From Thiomonas sp. FB-6 (GTDB lineage: Bacteria > Pseudomonadota > Gammaproteobacteria > Burkholderiales > Burkholderiaceae_C), in contig NZ_KB898476.1 in NCBI RefSeq assembly GCF_000377645.1, forward strand, positions 1 through 64,000: a DNA stretch of 64,000 nt, read 5' to 3'. The notes beneath the pieces are model-generated. The model was not told the DNA's origin and ran no database searches. It worked only from the letters and a program-made list of their open reading frames with translations. Positions 51,821-61,492 of the stretch are shown piece after piece; the first letter of the stretch is position 1, and each line of letters begins with the position of its first letter. A program made the translations under genes and the position numbers.

Positions 51821-52240
51821 ATGCAAGACCTTGCCGAAAGACCCAGCGTCATCCGCGCCTACTACGAAAGCCTCGCCGCGGGCACCGTGCTCGCGAGCGC
51901 CTGCAAGAGTTGCGGGCGCCTGAGCTTTCCCCCCACCGGCTGCTGCGAGCATTGCGGCAGCTGGGACGTGGAGACACGTCCGCTCAGCGGCCGCGCCACG
52001 CTGCTGTATGCGTCCCACAACATCACGCCGGCCTGCCACCCCCGCTTCGCGGCCATCGCCCCCTACGTGTACGGGCATCTGCGTCTCGAGGAAGGGCCGG
52101 TGGTGCAGGCGATCGTCCTCGGGGTGCAGGCGACTCCGCAGGACCTGCAGCGCCTGTTCGACCGGGGCCCGGTTCCCGCCCGCGCCGAGGTGATGCGCAT
52201 GGAGGATCTGCCCGTGCTGGCGTTCCGCATCTCCAGCTGA
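51821..52240 (+). CDS. DUF35 zinc-ribbon OB-fold protein, thiolase partner
   Basis: This 139-residue protein has an N-terminal helix (VIRAYYESLAAG), a zinc ribbon with CKSCGRLSFPPTGCCEHCGSWD (two C-x2-C pairs, residues about 28-48) and a C-terminal OB fold (GRATLLYASHNITP ... PYVYGHLRLEEGPVVQAIVLG). Such proteins form complexes with thiolase-like enzymes. The start at 51821, one base after the thiolase stop, has GGGAG upstream; the ORF could begin at 51806 in the thiolase gene. The two genes are clearly an operon. Confidence 0.88.
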   Translation: MQDLAERPSVIRAYYESLAAGTVLASACKSCGRLSFPPTGCCEHCGSWDVETRPLSGRATLLYASHNITPACHPRFAAIAPYVYGHLRLEEGPVVQAIVLGVQATPQDLQRLFDRGPVPARAEVMRMEDLPVLAFRISS

Positions 52241-52303
52241 GCATCCCGGAGCGGCGGCCGAGGGTCGGCTACACTGAATCCGACCCCTCGCGTACTTCCC
52301 CCC

Positions 52304-53515
52304 GTGCCCCGCCGCCTGCTCTGGATCCTGCCCGCCGCCTGCGCGCTGCTGTTGCTGGCGTGGTGGGGCCTGCAACGCTGGCAGGGCCCGCGCGTCGACG
52401 CCTACCGCGTGCGCTCGGGGCCGCTGGTGCAGGACGTGGTGGCCACCGGACGCGTGATCACCCCGTCCCGCGTGAACGTGGCCAGCGAGCTCACGGGCAC
52501 GGTACTCCAGCGACTGGTGCGGCGCGGCCAGCAGGTGGTGCCCGGCCAGCTGTTGCTGCGACTGCGCAGCGACCAGGCCCAGGCACAGCTGGAGCAGGCC
52601 CGCGCGGCGCTGCGCCAGTTGGTGCAGCAAAGCCGCCCCCAGGCCCTCGCGGCGCTGCGCAGCGCCGAATCCGCGCTGCGCCTGGCGCGCTCCCAGGCCC
52701 GGCGCGCGCGTGCGCAGATGCCCAGCGGAGCCTTGTCGCAACAGGCGCTGGAGCAGGCCGAGCAGGCCGAACAGGCGGCCGAGCAGCAGCAGCTCGCGGC
52801 CCGCGCCGCATGGGACGCGGCGCGCCCGGGCGGCTCCGTGCAGCGCCAGCTGGAGGCCGCGCAGGCCGCCGCGCTGGCGGTGGTGCGGCGCGCCGACATC
52901 CGTGCCGAGACGGCCGGGCAGGTGCTCACACGCCATGTCGAGGTAGGCGACACCGTCACCCCCGGGCAGGTGCTGTTCACGCTGGCTCGCGCCGGGGACA
53001 CCGAGGTCTCGCTGCCGGTGGACGAGCAGAACCTGCACGAACTGGCCACGGGCCAGCCGGCCCGCTGCATCAGCGACGGCTATCCGGACCGCGTGATCGG
53101 CGCGCGCCTGGTGTTCATCGCCCCTTCGGTCGACACCACCAGCGGCACCATCGAGCTGCGCCTGCGAGTGTCCGATCCGCCGCCCTGGCTGCGCCAGGAC
53201 ATGACCATCTCCTGCGACCTGCGCACCGCCGAACTGCGCCAGGCCCTGGTGGTGCCCGACGACGCGCTGCGCGAGCGCCAGGGCACGCACGCGCGGGTGC
53301 TGGTGCTGCGCGCGGGCAAGGCCCGCGAGCAGGAGCTGAGCCTGGGCCTGCGCGGCCTGGTGGCCAGCCAGGTCGTGCAGGGCCTGCGGGCCGGCGACGT
53401 GGTCATCGCCGACCGCTCGGTGCGCGACGGCCAGCGCGTGCGCGCGCGCCTGCAGGGCCTGCCCGCCGTGCCGGCCTCGGCGGCCGCCGGCACGGCCGCG
53501 GCCGGCGCGCGCTGA
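52304..53515 (+). CDS. periplasmic adaptor of an ABC exporter (HlyD/DevB/MacA-like)
   Basis: This 403-residue membrane fusion protein has one N-terminal anchor helix (LLWILPAACALLLLAWWGL), first lipoyl half VNVASELTGTVLQRLVRRGQQVVPGQLLLRL, a long coiled coil rich in Gln/Ala/Arg (about residues 85-205), second lipoyl half IRAETAGQVLTRHVEVGDTVTPGQVLFTLA and C-terminal beta-barrel domains. Start is GTG 52304. A permease and an ATPase of the MacB/DevCA type follow, giving the DevBCA order. The exported substrate is unknown. A TolC partner would be needed, and the only one in the window belongs to the RND operon. Confidence 0.88.
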   Translation: MPRRLLWILPAACALLLLAWWGLQRWQGPRVDAYRVRSGPLVQDVVATGRVITPSRVNVASELTGTVLQRLVRRGQQVVPGQLLLRLRSDQAQAQLEQARAALRQLVQQSRPQALAALRSAESALRLARSQARRARAQMPSGALSQQALEQAEQAEQAAEQQQLAARAAWDAARPGGSVQRQLEAAQAAALAVVRRADIRAETAGQVLTRHVEVGDTVTPGQVLFTLARAGDTEVSLPVDEQNLHELATGQPARCISDGYPDRVIGARLVFIAPSVDTTSGTIELRLRVSDPPPWLRQDMTISCDLRTAELRQALVVPDDALRERQGTHARVLVLRAGKAREQELSLGLRGLVASQVVQGLRAGDVVIADRSVRDGQRVRARLQGLPAVPASAAAGTAAAGAR

Positions 53516-53560
53516 GGCGGCGATCCGGCTGGCGGCGCGAACCCGGCACGATCCGACACC

Positions 53561-54763
53561 ATGGGACTGTCCTGGCGCATCGCCTTGCACTTCCTGCGGG
53601 ACGGCAAAGCCCAGACCCTGCTGATCATCAGCGGCGTGGCGGTGGGCGCGGCGGTCATCGTGTTCATCACCGCGCTGGTCGACGGCCTGCAGGGCAACAT
53701 CGTGCAGCGCACCCTCGGAACCCAGGCGCACATCGTCGTGTCCTCCCCCGACCTGTTGCCCCTGGCTCCACCGCCGCCGCGCGGCACGGTCGACCTGCGC
53801 TCCGTGGACGCGCGCCCGCAGCGCCTGCGCTCCATCAACAACTGGCCCGGCGTGCTGGGCGTGCTGCAGCGCCTGCCGGGCGTGCGCGCGGTCTCGCCGC
53901 TGGTCAGCGGGCCGGCCTTCGCGCAGCGCGGCACCGCGGTGCGGGCGATCGCCGTGCTGGGCATTCAGCCGCAGCGCTACGTGCACGTGATTCCGCTGGA
54001 CCGCGACATGCTGCAGGGGCGCCTGGACGTGGGCGCCAGCCGCATCCTGGTGGGCTACCGGCTGGCCGAGGACCTGGGGCTGCGCCTGGGCGACAAGCTG
54101 CGCGTGCAAGGCGCCTCCGGCGGATCGCAGGTCTTCGACGTGACCGGGATCTTCAGCCTGGGCGTGCGCGACCTGGACGAGCGCTACGTCTACATGGGAC
54201 TCAAGCCCGCGCAGTCGCTGCTGGGCCTGGCCGGCGGCGCCACGGAGATCGACCTCACGGTGGACCGCATCTTCGACGCGCAGGCCATCGCCGCGCGCAT
54301 CGCCGCCCTCACCGGCCTGAAGTCGGAGAGCTGGATGTCGACCAATTCCCAGTTGCTCAACGCGCTGCGCTCGCAATCGCTGTCGAGCGCGCTGATCCGC
54401 TTTTTCGTGGGGCTGTCGGTGGCCTTCGGCATCGCCAGCGTGCTGGCCGTCAGCGTGGTGCAGCGCACCCGCGAGATCGGCATCCTGCGCGCCATGGGCG
54501 CCACCCGCGCGCGGGTGCTGGCGGTGTTCCTGTTCGAGGGCGGCGTGGTGGGCTGCGCCGGCTCCGTGCTGGGCGCGGCGGTCGGTGCCGGCATGGTGCA
54601 GGCCTTCAACAGCTGGGGGCCGGGGCTGTTCTACGTGCCGGTGCCGGCCGGCCTGGTGGTGGAGGCCGTGCTGCTGGCCACCGCGGCCGGCGTGGCGGCC
54701 GCCGCCTTGCCGGCGCTGCGCGCCGCGCGCCTGGACCCCGTGGTGGCCATCCGCTATGTCTGA
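53561..54763 (+). CDS. ABC exporter permease, FtsX/MacB/DevC-like
   Basis: This 400-residue inner-membrane subunit has one N-terminal helix ([21 protein letters not shown]), a large periplasmic domain of about 230 residues (MacB_PCD type) and three C-terminal helices ([44 protein letters not shown] and [21 protein letters not shown]). The coupling-helix block [24 protein letters not shown] is characteristic. Such permeases act with an adaptor as mechanotransmission exporters of lipids, peptides or drugs. It overlaps the ATPase gene by 8 bp. Confidence 0.9.
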   Translation: MGLSWRIALHFLRDGKAQTLLIISGVAVGAAVIVFITALVDGLQGNIVQRTLGTQAHIVVSSPDLLPLAPPPPRGTVDLRSVDARPQRLRSINNWPGVLGVLQRLPGVRAVSPLVSGPAFAQRGTAVRAIAVLGIQPQRYVHVIPLDRDMLQGRLDVGASRILVGYRLAEDLGLRLGDKLRVQGASGGSQVFDVTGIFSLGVRDLDERYVYMGLKPAQSLLGLAGGATEIDLTVDRIFDAQAIAARIAALTGLKSESWMSTNSQLLNALRSQSLSSALIRFFVGLSVAFGIASVLAVSVVQRTREIGILRAMGATRARVLAVFLFEGGVVGCAGSVLGAAVGAGMVQAFNSWGPGLFYVPVPAGLVVEAVLLATAAGVAAAALPALRAARLDPVVAIRYV

Positions 54764-55490
54764 CTCCGGCGAGCACGCGCCGCAGCCGCCGGTGCTGCGC
54801 CTGCAGCAACTGCGCAAGTCCTACAAGGCCGGCACCGCCCTGGAAACCGAAGTGCTGCACGGCATCGACTTCGAGCTGCGCCGCGGCGAATTCACCGCCC
54901 TGGTCGGCCCCAGCGGCTCGGGCAAGACCACGCTGCTCAATCTCATCGGCCTGCTCGACACCCCCAGCGACGGCGAGCTCTACCTGCAGGAGCAGCCGAC
55001 GCGGGCGCTGGACGACAGCGCGCGCACCGCGCTGCGCGGCCGCTCCATCGGCTTCGTGTTCCAGTTCCACCACCTGATCCAGGCCTTCAGCGTGCTCGAC
55101 AACGTGCTGATGCCGGCGCTGGTGCAGGGCGAGCGGCGCAGCCGCGAACTCGAGCAGCGCGCGCTGGATCTGCTGCAGGCGGTCGGGCTGGAGGCGCACA
55201 CGGGCAAACGCCCCTCCGAGTTGTCCGGAGGCCAGCAGCAGCGCGTGGCCATCGCGCGCGCGCTGCTCACCCGTCCGCCCCTGGTGCTGGCCGACGAGCC
55301 CACGGGCAATCTCGACACCCACAGCGCCGACGAGGTCTTCGCGCTGCTGCGCCGCTTCAACCGCGAATACGGCTGCGCCGTGCTGGTGGTCACCCACGAC
55401 CCGCGGCTGGCCCAGCGATGCGAGCGTATTCTCGACCTCGTCGACGGACGCCTGGTCGGCGACCGCCAGCTGCCGCCCGCCCCGCCATGA
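54756..55490 (+). CDS. ABC exporter ATPase, LolD/MacB/DevA-like
   Basis: This 244-residue ATP-binding subunit has Walker [14 protein letters not shown] (about residue 49), Q-loop [20 protein letters not shown], signature [15 protein letters not shown], Walker [20 protein letters not shown] and switch His VVTHDPRLA. The FQFHHLI block and the NLD loop are typical of LolD/MacB ATPases. It overlaps the permease gene and the next gene (ATGA), so all four genes from 52.3 to 55.9 kb form one transcription unit. Confidence 0.92.
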   Translation: MSDSGEHAPQPPVLRLQQLRKSYKAGTALETEVLHGIDFELRRGEFTALVGPSGSGKTTLLNLIGLLDTPSDGELYLQEQPTRALDDSARTALRGRSIGFVFQFHHLIQAFSVLDNVLMPALVQGERRSRELEQRALDLLQAVGLEAHTGKRPSELSGGQQQRVAIARALLTRPPLVLADEPTGNLDTHSADEVFALLRRFNREYGCAVLVVTHDPRLAQRCERILDLVDGRLVGDRQLPPAPP

Positions 55491-55894
55491 GATCGCTCGC
55501 CCCCCTGCTGCTCGCGCTGGCGGCCCTGTCGCCCTGCGCCTGCGCCACGGCCGCGCCCACCGCGGGCGCCTCGTCGGCGCCGGTATTGCGCTGCGGCTGG
55601 TTCGACAACCCCACGCCGGGCAACGCCTGGCTCACCGACGCCCAGGGCCGCTGGCTCGTGGGCATCCAGGGCGGCCACCAGGCCCGCGGCGACTGGCCCG
55701 ATTTCTCCGACGACCGCTGGGTGTCCACCAACGGCCACCATGGCTACGGCTGCGCCTGCCTGCGAGTCGTCGACGACCCGCGTACCCACGAGATCCGGCG
55801 CATCCTGCGCGCCCGTGCGCGGCCGCTGGCGGCCTGCGAACACGACCCGGCGTTGCGCAAGCGCCATCCGGTGGCCGACTCGGCGCAACGCTGA
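55487..55894 (+). CDS. DUF4087 secreted protein
   Basis: This 135-residue exported protein has a signal peptide covering about residues 1-23 ([18 protein letters not shown]). The mature part carries the DUF4087 pattern: [24 protein letters not shown], then [25 protein letters not shown]. There are several Cys (RCGWF, GCACL, ACEHD) likely in disulfides. The function of the family is unknown. It overlaps the exporter ATPase by 4 bp, so a role with the exporter in the envelope is possible. Confidence 0.82.
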   Translation: MRSLAPLLLALAALSPCACATAAPTAGASSAPVLRCGWFDNPTPGNAWLTDAQGRWLVGIQGGHQARGDWPDFSDDRWVSTNGHHGYGCACLRVVDDPRTHEIRRILRARARPLAACEHDPALRKRHPVADSAQR

Positions 55895-55967
55895 GCGCGG
55901 CCACCACCCTCCCGCGCCGCCGCGCAGCCCGGCGGCGGCCCCGCAACCTGCTACGAGGAGCATCGAC

Positions 55968-56759
55968 ATGGATCTTCAACTCAAGGGCAAGCTGGCCCTG
56001 GTCAGCGGCAGCACCGCCGGCATCGGCCACGCCATCGCCCACACCCTGGCCCTGGAGGGCGCCACGGTCATCGTCAACGGCCGCACCCAGGCGGCCGTCG
56101 ACCAGGCGGTGGAGCGCATCCGCGCCGAAACACGGGGGACCGTGCACGGCCACGCGGGCGACATGAGCCAGGCCGCGGTCGCCGAAGAAGCGGTGCGGCG
56201 CTTCCCCGGCATCGACATCCTGGTCAACAACCTGGGGATTTTCGAGGCCAAGGCCTTCGAGGATATTCCCGACGCGGACTGGACACGCTTTTTCGAGGTC
56301 AACGTGCTCAGCGGCGTACGCCTGGCACGCCTGGTGCTGCCCGCGATGCGGCTCGCGAACTGGGGGCGCATCATCTTCATCTCCAGCGAAAGCGGCGTGC
56401 AGATCCCCACGGAGATGATCCACTACGGCATGACCAAGACCGCGCAGCTCGCGGTGTCGCGCGGCCTGGCCGAATCGGTCGCCGGCACCGGCATCACGGT
56501 CAACAGCGTGCTGCCCGGCCCCACCCGCTCGCGCGGCGCCGGCGACTTCTTCGACGACCTGGCACGCTCCAGCGGCAAGAGCCCCGAGCAGATCGAGGCC
56601 GAGTTCTTCGAGCACGTGCGCCCCAGCTCGCTGATCCAGCGCTTCGCCACCCCGCAGGAAGTCGCGTCGCTGGTGGCCTACGTGGCCAGCCCGCTGGCCT
56701 CGGCCACAACCGGCGCGGCCCTGCGCGTGGACGGCGGCGTGGTCAGGAGCGCGTTCTGA
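55968..56759 (+). CDS. short-chain dehydrogenase/reductase
   Basis: This 263-residue SDR has cofactor motif [14 protein letters not shown] (about residues 11-24), VNGR after strand 2 (suggesting NADP preference), NNLGIF for the NNAG motif, active-site Ser in [10 protein letters not shown] and Tyr-x3-Lys in [10 protein letters not shown]. The C-terminal [15 protein letters not shown] and [33 protein letters not shown] are those of 3-oxoacyl-ACP-reductase-like (FabG-type) enzymes. GAGGAG stands ahead of the ATG. It is separate from the exporter operon (73 bp gap). Substrate unknown. Confidence 0.87.
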   Translation: MDLQLKGKLALVSGSTAGIGHAIAHTLALEGATVIVNGRTQAAVDQAVERIRAETRGTVHGHAGDMSQAAVAEEAVRRFPGIDILVNNLGIFEAKAFEDIPDADWTRFFEVNVLSGVRLARLVLPAMRLANWGRIIFISSESGVQIPTEMIHYGMTKTAQLAVSRGLAESVAGTGITVNSVLPGPTRSRGAGDFFDDLARSSGKSPEQIEAEFFEHVRPSSLIQRFATPQEVASLVAYVASPLASATTGAALRVDGGVVRSAF

Positions 56760-56796
56760 CGGCCCCCCGGGCCGGGCATCGCGGCAGCGGCACGCC

Positions 56797-57195
56797 GTGA
56801 GCCGACGCGACAAGCCCACGCCCTGCCCCTGCGGCAGCGGCCGGGCACTGGCAGAGTGCTGCGGGCCCTACCTGGAGGGTGCGCGCCCCGCGCCCACGGC
56901 CGAGGCGCTGATGCGCTCGCGCTACACCGCCTTCGCGCTGGGGGCGCAGGCCTACCTGCTGGCCACCTGGCACGCGTCGACCCGGCCCGCGAGCCTGGAG
57001 CCCGAGCAGGCGCCCCCGCCACGCTGGATCGGACTGACCGTGCACCGGCACGAGACCCCGGACCCTGCGCGAGCCCTGGTGGAATTCACCGCCCGCTGCA
57101 GGATCGGAGGCCGCGCGCAGGTCCTGCACGAGACCAGCCGCTTCCTGCGCGAGGGCGAACGCTGGTTCTACGTGGACGGGAATCTCCACGAATAG
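56797..57195 (+). CDS. YchJ-family protein with SEC-C zinc motif
   Basis: This 132-residue protein has an N-terminal SEC-C metal-binding motif CPCGSGRALAECCGPYLEG (residues about 10-28), then an NTF2-like domain with ALMRSRYTAFALGAQAYLLATWH and FTARCRIGGRAQVLHETSRFLREGERWFYVDG, the UPF0225/YchJ pattern. The function is unknown. The start is GTG 56797, 37 bp after the SDR gene. Confidence 0.9.
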   Translation: MSRRDKPTPCPCGSGRALAECCGPYLEGARPAPTAEALMRSRYTAFALGAQAYLLATWHASTRPASLEPEQAPPPRWIGLTVHRHETPDPARALVEFTARCRIGGRAQVLHETSRFLREGERWFYVDGNLHE

Positions 57196-57339
57196 CGTGC
57201 CCGCAGCCGGCAAGTCGGGGCCACGCGCCGATGCCCCGCGATGGCGGCCCATTTGACCCTTTTTAGATTGCGGCTAATCTTGAGCCGAGGAAGTCCTCAT
57301 CCCGCCTGCGCCCACCCGACCCTGCTCCGCGACCACACC

Positions 57340-58131
57340 ATGGCGACCAAACCCCTGAAGATCGGAATCTCGGCCCGCATCGAACATCCCCATCCGGGGC
57401 AGGCGGGGCTGAGAGCCAAGACCCTGCAGTACCTGGAGCAGTCGGTGGCGCACTGGGCCATGTCGCGCGACGTGCTGGTATTCATGGTGCCGACGGTGGC
57501 CAGCGGCGGCGGCATCGTGCGCAGCAACATCCGGCTCTCGGACTACGCCGACGCGCTCGACGGCCTCATCCTGCAGGGCGGCGCCGACCTGAGCCCGAAC
57601 AGCTACGGCGAGGAGCCGCTGCAGCCCGAATGGGCCGGCGACCCCATGCGCGACGGCTACGAGATGGAACTGCTGCACGAGTTCATCGAGGTGCGCAAAC
57701 CCGTGCTGGGCATCTGCCGCGGCGCGCAGCTCATCAACGTGGCCATGGGCGGCACGCTGTACCAGGACCTGCCCACCCAGCTTCCCGAGCACCACACCCC
57801 GCACCTCAGCGACACCTACGACCAGAACCAGCACGCGGTGCGCTTCGTCACGGGGGGACTGCTCGCACGCCTGTACCCGGAGGTCGACCCGAAGAGCCTC
57901 AACGTCGTCTCCGTGCACCACCAGGCCGTGCGCAGCCTGGGGCGCGACCTCGTGGTCGACGCCATCAGCCCAGACGACGGCCTGCCCGAGGCCATCCGAG
58001 GCACCGGCCGCAATTTCCTGCTCGGGCTGCAATGGCACCCCGAGTTCCATCACCCGTCGAACCCGGAGCTGCTGGACTGCACCCCCATCCTCGAGGAGTT
58101 CCTGCGCAACGTGCGCAAGCGCCGCTGGTGA
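57340..58131 (+). CDS. gamma-glutamyl-gamma-aminobutyrate hydrolase family protein (class I glutamine amidotransferase, peptidase C26)
   Basis: This 263-residue hydrolase of the PuuD type has a nucleophile elbow LGICRGAQLINVAMGG (Cys about residue 126) and catalytic His and Glu in LQWHPEFHHPS. LDGLILQGGADLSPNSYGEEP is the family's substrate-side block. PuuD cleaves gamma-glutamyl-GABA in putrescine breakdown; no other puu gene is nearby, so a different gamma-glutamyl substrate is possible. ATG 57340 was chosen because the domain begins about six residues later (LKIGISARI); the longer frame lacks a ribosome site. Confidence 0.9.
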   Translation: MATKPLKIGISARIEHPHPGQAGLRAKTLQYLEQSVAHWAMSRDVLVFMVPTVASGGGIVRSNIRLSDYADALDGLILQGGADLSPNSYGEEPLQPEWAGDPMRDGYEMELLHEFIEVRKPVLGICRGAQLINVAMGGTLYQDLPTQLPEHHTPHLSDTYDQNQHAVRFVTGGLLARLYPEVDPKSLNVVSVHHQAVRSLGRDLVVDAISPDDGLPEAIRGTGRNFLLGLQWHPEFHHPSNPELLDCTPILEEFLRNVRKRRW

Positions 58132-58145
58132 GCGCGCCGGGGCCG

Positions 58146-58751
58146 TCAGTCGCCGGAGGCGGCGACCCGTCGCACGATCATGCGGTGCACGCGCTTGCCC
58201 GAGGATCCGCTGACGGACTCCTTCTCCCACAACACGCTCTGCCCGGCCAGGCTGCTGCCGACCACGGAGGCATCGAAGGAGGTGTACAGGCGGTCATACA
58301 CGTCGCGCACCGAGCCTCCCTCCGTGACCCGCCAGCTGAGGTAGAGAACACCACCCGGGCGCACGAGGTCCATCAGCCGGGCGCAGGCACGGGCGATCTG
58401 CTGCACAGGAAGGTGCATGAGCACGGTCTCGCACAGCACATTGTCGAAGGCACGGGACGCGACGCCCTCGAGCTCCGGCAGCGCTGCCGTGCGAAAGCTC
58501 AGGGACGGGTAGCGCAGGCGCGCCTGTTCGATCAGACCCTGCGAGGCGTCATAGCCAAGAGTCGGGAAGCCGTGTGCGTTCAACCAGGCGGTGTCGCGCC
58601 CCGCCCCGCAGCCGATGTCCGCCGTGCTCCCGCCCGGCACGAAGAATTCCTCGAGCAGCGCGTACATGTCCGTGGGCTCCGGCTGCGCAAGCCATTCCTG
58701 CGCGAAATGATCGGCACCCTGCGTGTACGTCGAAACGGTGAGTTCGTCCAT
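58146..58751 (-). CDS. class I SAM-dependent methyltransferase
   Basis: This protein of about 201 residues has motif I VPGGSTADIGCGAGRDTAWLNAHGF (about 39-63), acidic motif II GYDASQGLIEQARL, motif IV FDNVLCETVLMHLP and motif VI LVRPGGVLYLSWRV, typical of small-molecule methyltransferases. It is convergent with the amidotransferase gene. A GTG at 58787 would add 12 residues. The substrate cannot be predicted. Confidence 0.85.
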   Translation of the reverse strand: MDELTVSTYTQGADHFAQEWLAQPEPTDMYALLEEFFVPGGSTADIGCGAGRDTAWLNAHGFPTLGYDASQGLIEQARLRYPSLSFRTAALPELEGVASRAFDNVLCETVLMHLPVQQIARACARLMDLVRPGGVLYLSWRVTEGGSVRDVYDRLYTSFDASVVGSSLAGQSVLWEKESVSGSSGKRVHRMIVRRVAASGD

Positions 58752-58872
58752 GGAGATGCGGCGGGCAGGCGCTGGTGGCGGGTACACCCCGACTATAAGC
58801 CGGGCGCCACTGCGGCTCGGCGCTCTTGCTGGCGGCGAAGGTCGTCACCGTGCAACGATGAGAATTTGTTAA

Positions 58873-58878
58873 TACAAT
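58873..58878 (+). promoter_or_regulatory. candidate -10 box TACAAT of the brnTA operon
   Basis: TACAAT matches the -10 consensus at five of six bases and lies only 7 bp before the brnT ATG, so the transcript would be almost leaderless. It is inside TTGTTAATACAAT, whose TTGT and ACAA ends could form a small operator for BrnA autorepression. The -35 position (GTGCAA, 58850-58855) is weak. Confidence 0.4.
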
Positions 58879-58885
58879 AAGTGGC

Positions 58886-59164
58886 ATGCGGATCACGCTC
58901 GATCCAGACAAAAACCGAGCCGATCAGGCCAAACATGGGTTGGCCCTGGCACTGGCAGAACGGATGGACTGGGGCGGTCTTCTCGCCAAGCCGGACTCCA
59001 GGCGCGAGTACGGTGAGTTGCGCGTGATTGGGTTCGTTCCTGATGCAACCGGGCGACTGTTTTGCGTGGTGTTCACGGATCGCACCGATGGGCGCCGCAT
59101 CATCAGCCTGCGCAAGGCGAATTTGAGAGAGGTCAAGCTCTATGCAGCAAACGATCAAAACTAG
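58886..59164 (+). CDS. brnT: BrnT-type ribonuclease toxin
   Basis: This 92-residue RelE-like fold toxin inhibits growth by cleaving RNA. The start MRITLDPDKNRADQAKHGLALALAERMD fits the BrnT consensus (D-x-x-K-N-x-x-N-x-x-K-H-G), and the later EYGELRVIGFVPDATGRLFCVVFTDRTDGRRIISLRKAN contains the conserved Arg and Glu/Asp positions. It precedes and overlaps its antitoxin gene by 23 bp, the toxin-first order usual for brnTA. It lies beside a conjugative-element remnant, consistent with horizontal arrival. Confidence 0.9.
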   Translation: MRITLDPDKNRADQAKHGLALALAERMDWGGLLAKPDSRREYGELRVIGFVPDATGRLFCVVFTDRTDGRRIISLRKANLREVKLYAANDQN

Positions 59165-59432
59165 GAGTGGCCGCGCCCTGATCGTGCCCACGCCCGAAGA
59201 AGACGCAGCGATCAACGCAGGAATTGCGGCTGACCCGGACACCCACGAAGTCACGGATGCAGAGTTCGCACACATGCGGCGAATGGGTCGGCCCAGGCTG
59301 GCCAGTCCCAAGATCCCAACCACGATTCGATTCGATGCTGACGTGCTCGACGCACTGAAAGGTACGGGCAAGGGCTGGCAGACGCGCGTGAATGAAGCCA
59401 TGCGTGAATGGGTGAAGACGCACACACGCTGA
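59142..59432 (+). CDS. brnA: BrnA-type antitoxin
   Basis: This 96-residue antitoxin has an N-terminal toxin-binding part (TPEEDAAINAGIAADPDTHEVTDAEFAHMRRMGRP) and a C-terminal ribbon-helix-helix DNA-binding domain (KIPTTIRFDADVLDALKGTGKGWQTRVNEAMREWV). BrnA binds BrnT and represses the operon. The gene overlaps brnT by 23 bp. The length is normal and no defect is seen. Confidence 0.9.
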   Translation: MQQTIKTRSGRALIVPTPEEDAAINAGIAADPDTHEVTDAEFAHMRRMGRPRLASPKIPTTIRFDADVLDALKGTGKGWQTRVNEAMREWVKTHTR

Positions 59433-59832
59433 AGCGGCACGATCCGGCGACTCGCCGGATCTCAGCGATGGTGATCGGTCCCCAGTACCGACTGTCGAAG
59501 CCCGGCGGTTGACCCACACGCCGCTGAGCGTCACCACGACGTGGTCGCCCGGTATGGCAGCCACGGTCTTCAACATCGGCATGCCGCCGCCCGGGCAGTC
59601 GCCAGACGGGTAGAAGGGCCCAGCCATCAGGGTCAACGGCGTCGGGAGGCTTCTTGCCTGACCTGGGCAGCGGTGAGGCGGGGCATGGCTGAAGGGCTGG
59701 CTCACGGTGAAACAGCGTTCAGTTTTACCCGGTTTCCTACCCGGTGCAACGTCGAGATACCCTGCGCCAGCCCGAGACGCTGGGAGACGAGAAACCCCTC
59801 TTTCTTCAGGGAAATCTGCGACTTACGGAAAC
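59433..59832. other. gene-poor stretch with conjugative-element debris
   Basis: No intact gene is seen in these 400 bases between brnA and the tRNA terminator. The only recognisable content is the TraF-like fragment entered separately. Sequence from about 59700 to 59830 (near the tRNA end) has no clear coding content on either strand. Confidence 0.5.
59499..59618 (-). pseudogene. fragment of a conjugative-transfer signal peptidase (TraF, S26 family)
   Basis: A minus-strand frame encodes GDCPGGGMPMLKTVAAIPGD followed by HVVVTLSGVWVNRRA, which resembles the middle of TraF peptidases of conjugative elements (a CPGG segment, then LMKRVLAAKGD-like with the catalytic Lys, then a strand ending in VNG). 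The upstream part with the catalytic Ser and the downstream part are missing. It lies beside brnTA and a tRNA gene, so it is probably a scar of an integrated conjugative element. Confidence 0.5.
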
Positions 59833-59857
59833 AAAAAAACCGCCCTGGGGGCGGCTT
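59833..59857 (-). terminator. rho-independent terminator after tRNA-Ser
   Basis: On the minus strand the stem CCGCC (complement of 59850-59854) pairs with GGCGG (complement of 59840-59844) around a five-base loop and is followed by seven T residues. It lies 12 bp after the tRNA 3' end, in the expected position. Confidence 0.8.
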
Positions 59858-59869
59858 GATTGCATGCTT

Positions 59870-59960
59870 TGGCGGAAAGGGTGGGATTCGAACCCACGGT
59901 ACGGTATAACCGTACACCGGATTTCGAGTCCGGCGCATTCGACCACTCTGCCACCTTTCC
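59870..59960 (-). tRNA. tRNA-Ser (anticodon CGA)
   Basis: The minus strand folds into a class II tRNA. The acceptor stem is GGAAAGG / CCTTTCC, the D-arm region GCAGAGTGGTCGAATGCGCC, the anticodon stem CCGGA-TCCGG with loop CTCGAAA (anticodon CGA, codon UCG), then a long variable arm (TGTACGGTTATACCGTACC) and T-loop GGTTCGAATCC. The discriminator is G and the CCA end is encoded (59870-59872). It lies next to serS, the gene for its own synthetase, and beside conjugative-element debris; tRNA-Ser genes are frequent integration sites. Confidence 0.96.
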
Positions 59961-60072
59961 GGGGTGTCCTGCTTGGTTCCTGCTTGCGCGACAGCGGCGG
60001 TCGGTCCGCTGCGCCAAAACGTGCAAGTGTAGCAGCGGCGAGGCGGATCGGGAAGATGTGCCGCGCCGTGAT

Positions 60073-61461
<1,389 letters not shown>

Positions 61462-61492
61462 CTACCGCCGCGGGGCGGCCGGCCGGTGAGTT

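Noticed and set aside
59541-59909. A plus-strand frame running into the tRNA gene
   Set aside because: It crosses the terminator and the tRNA, has no ribosome site and no recognisable domain.
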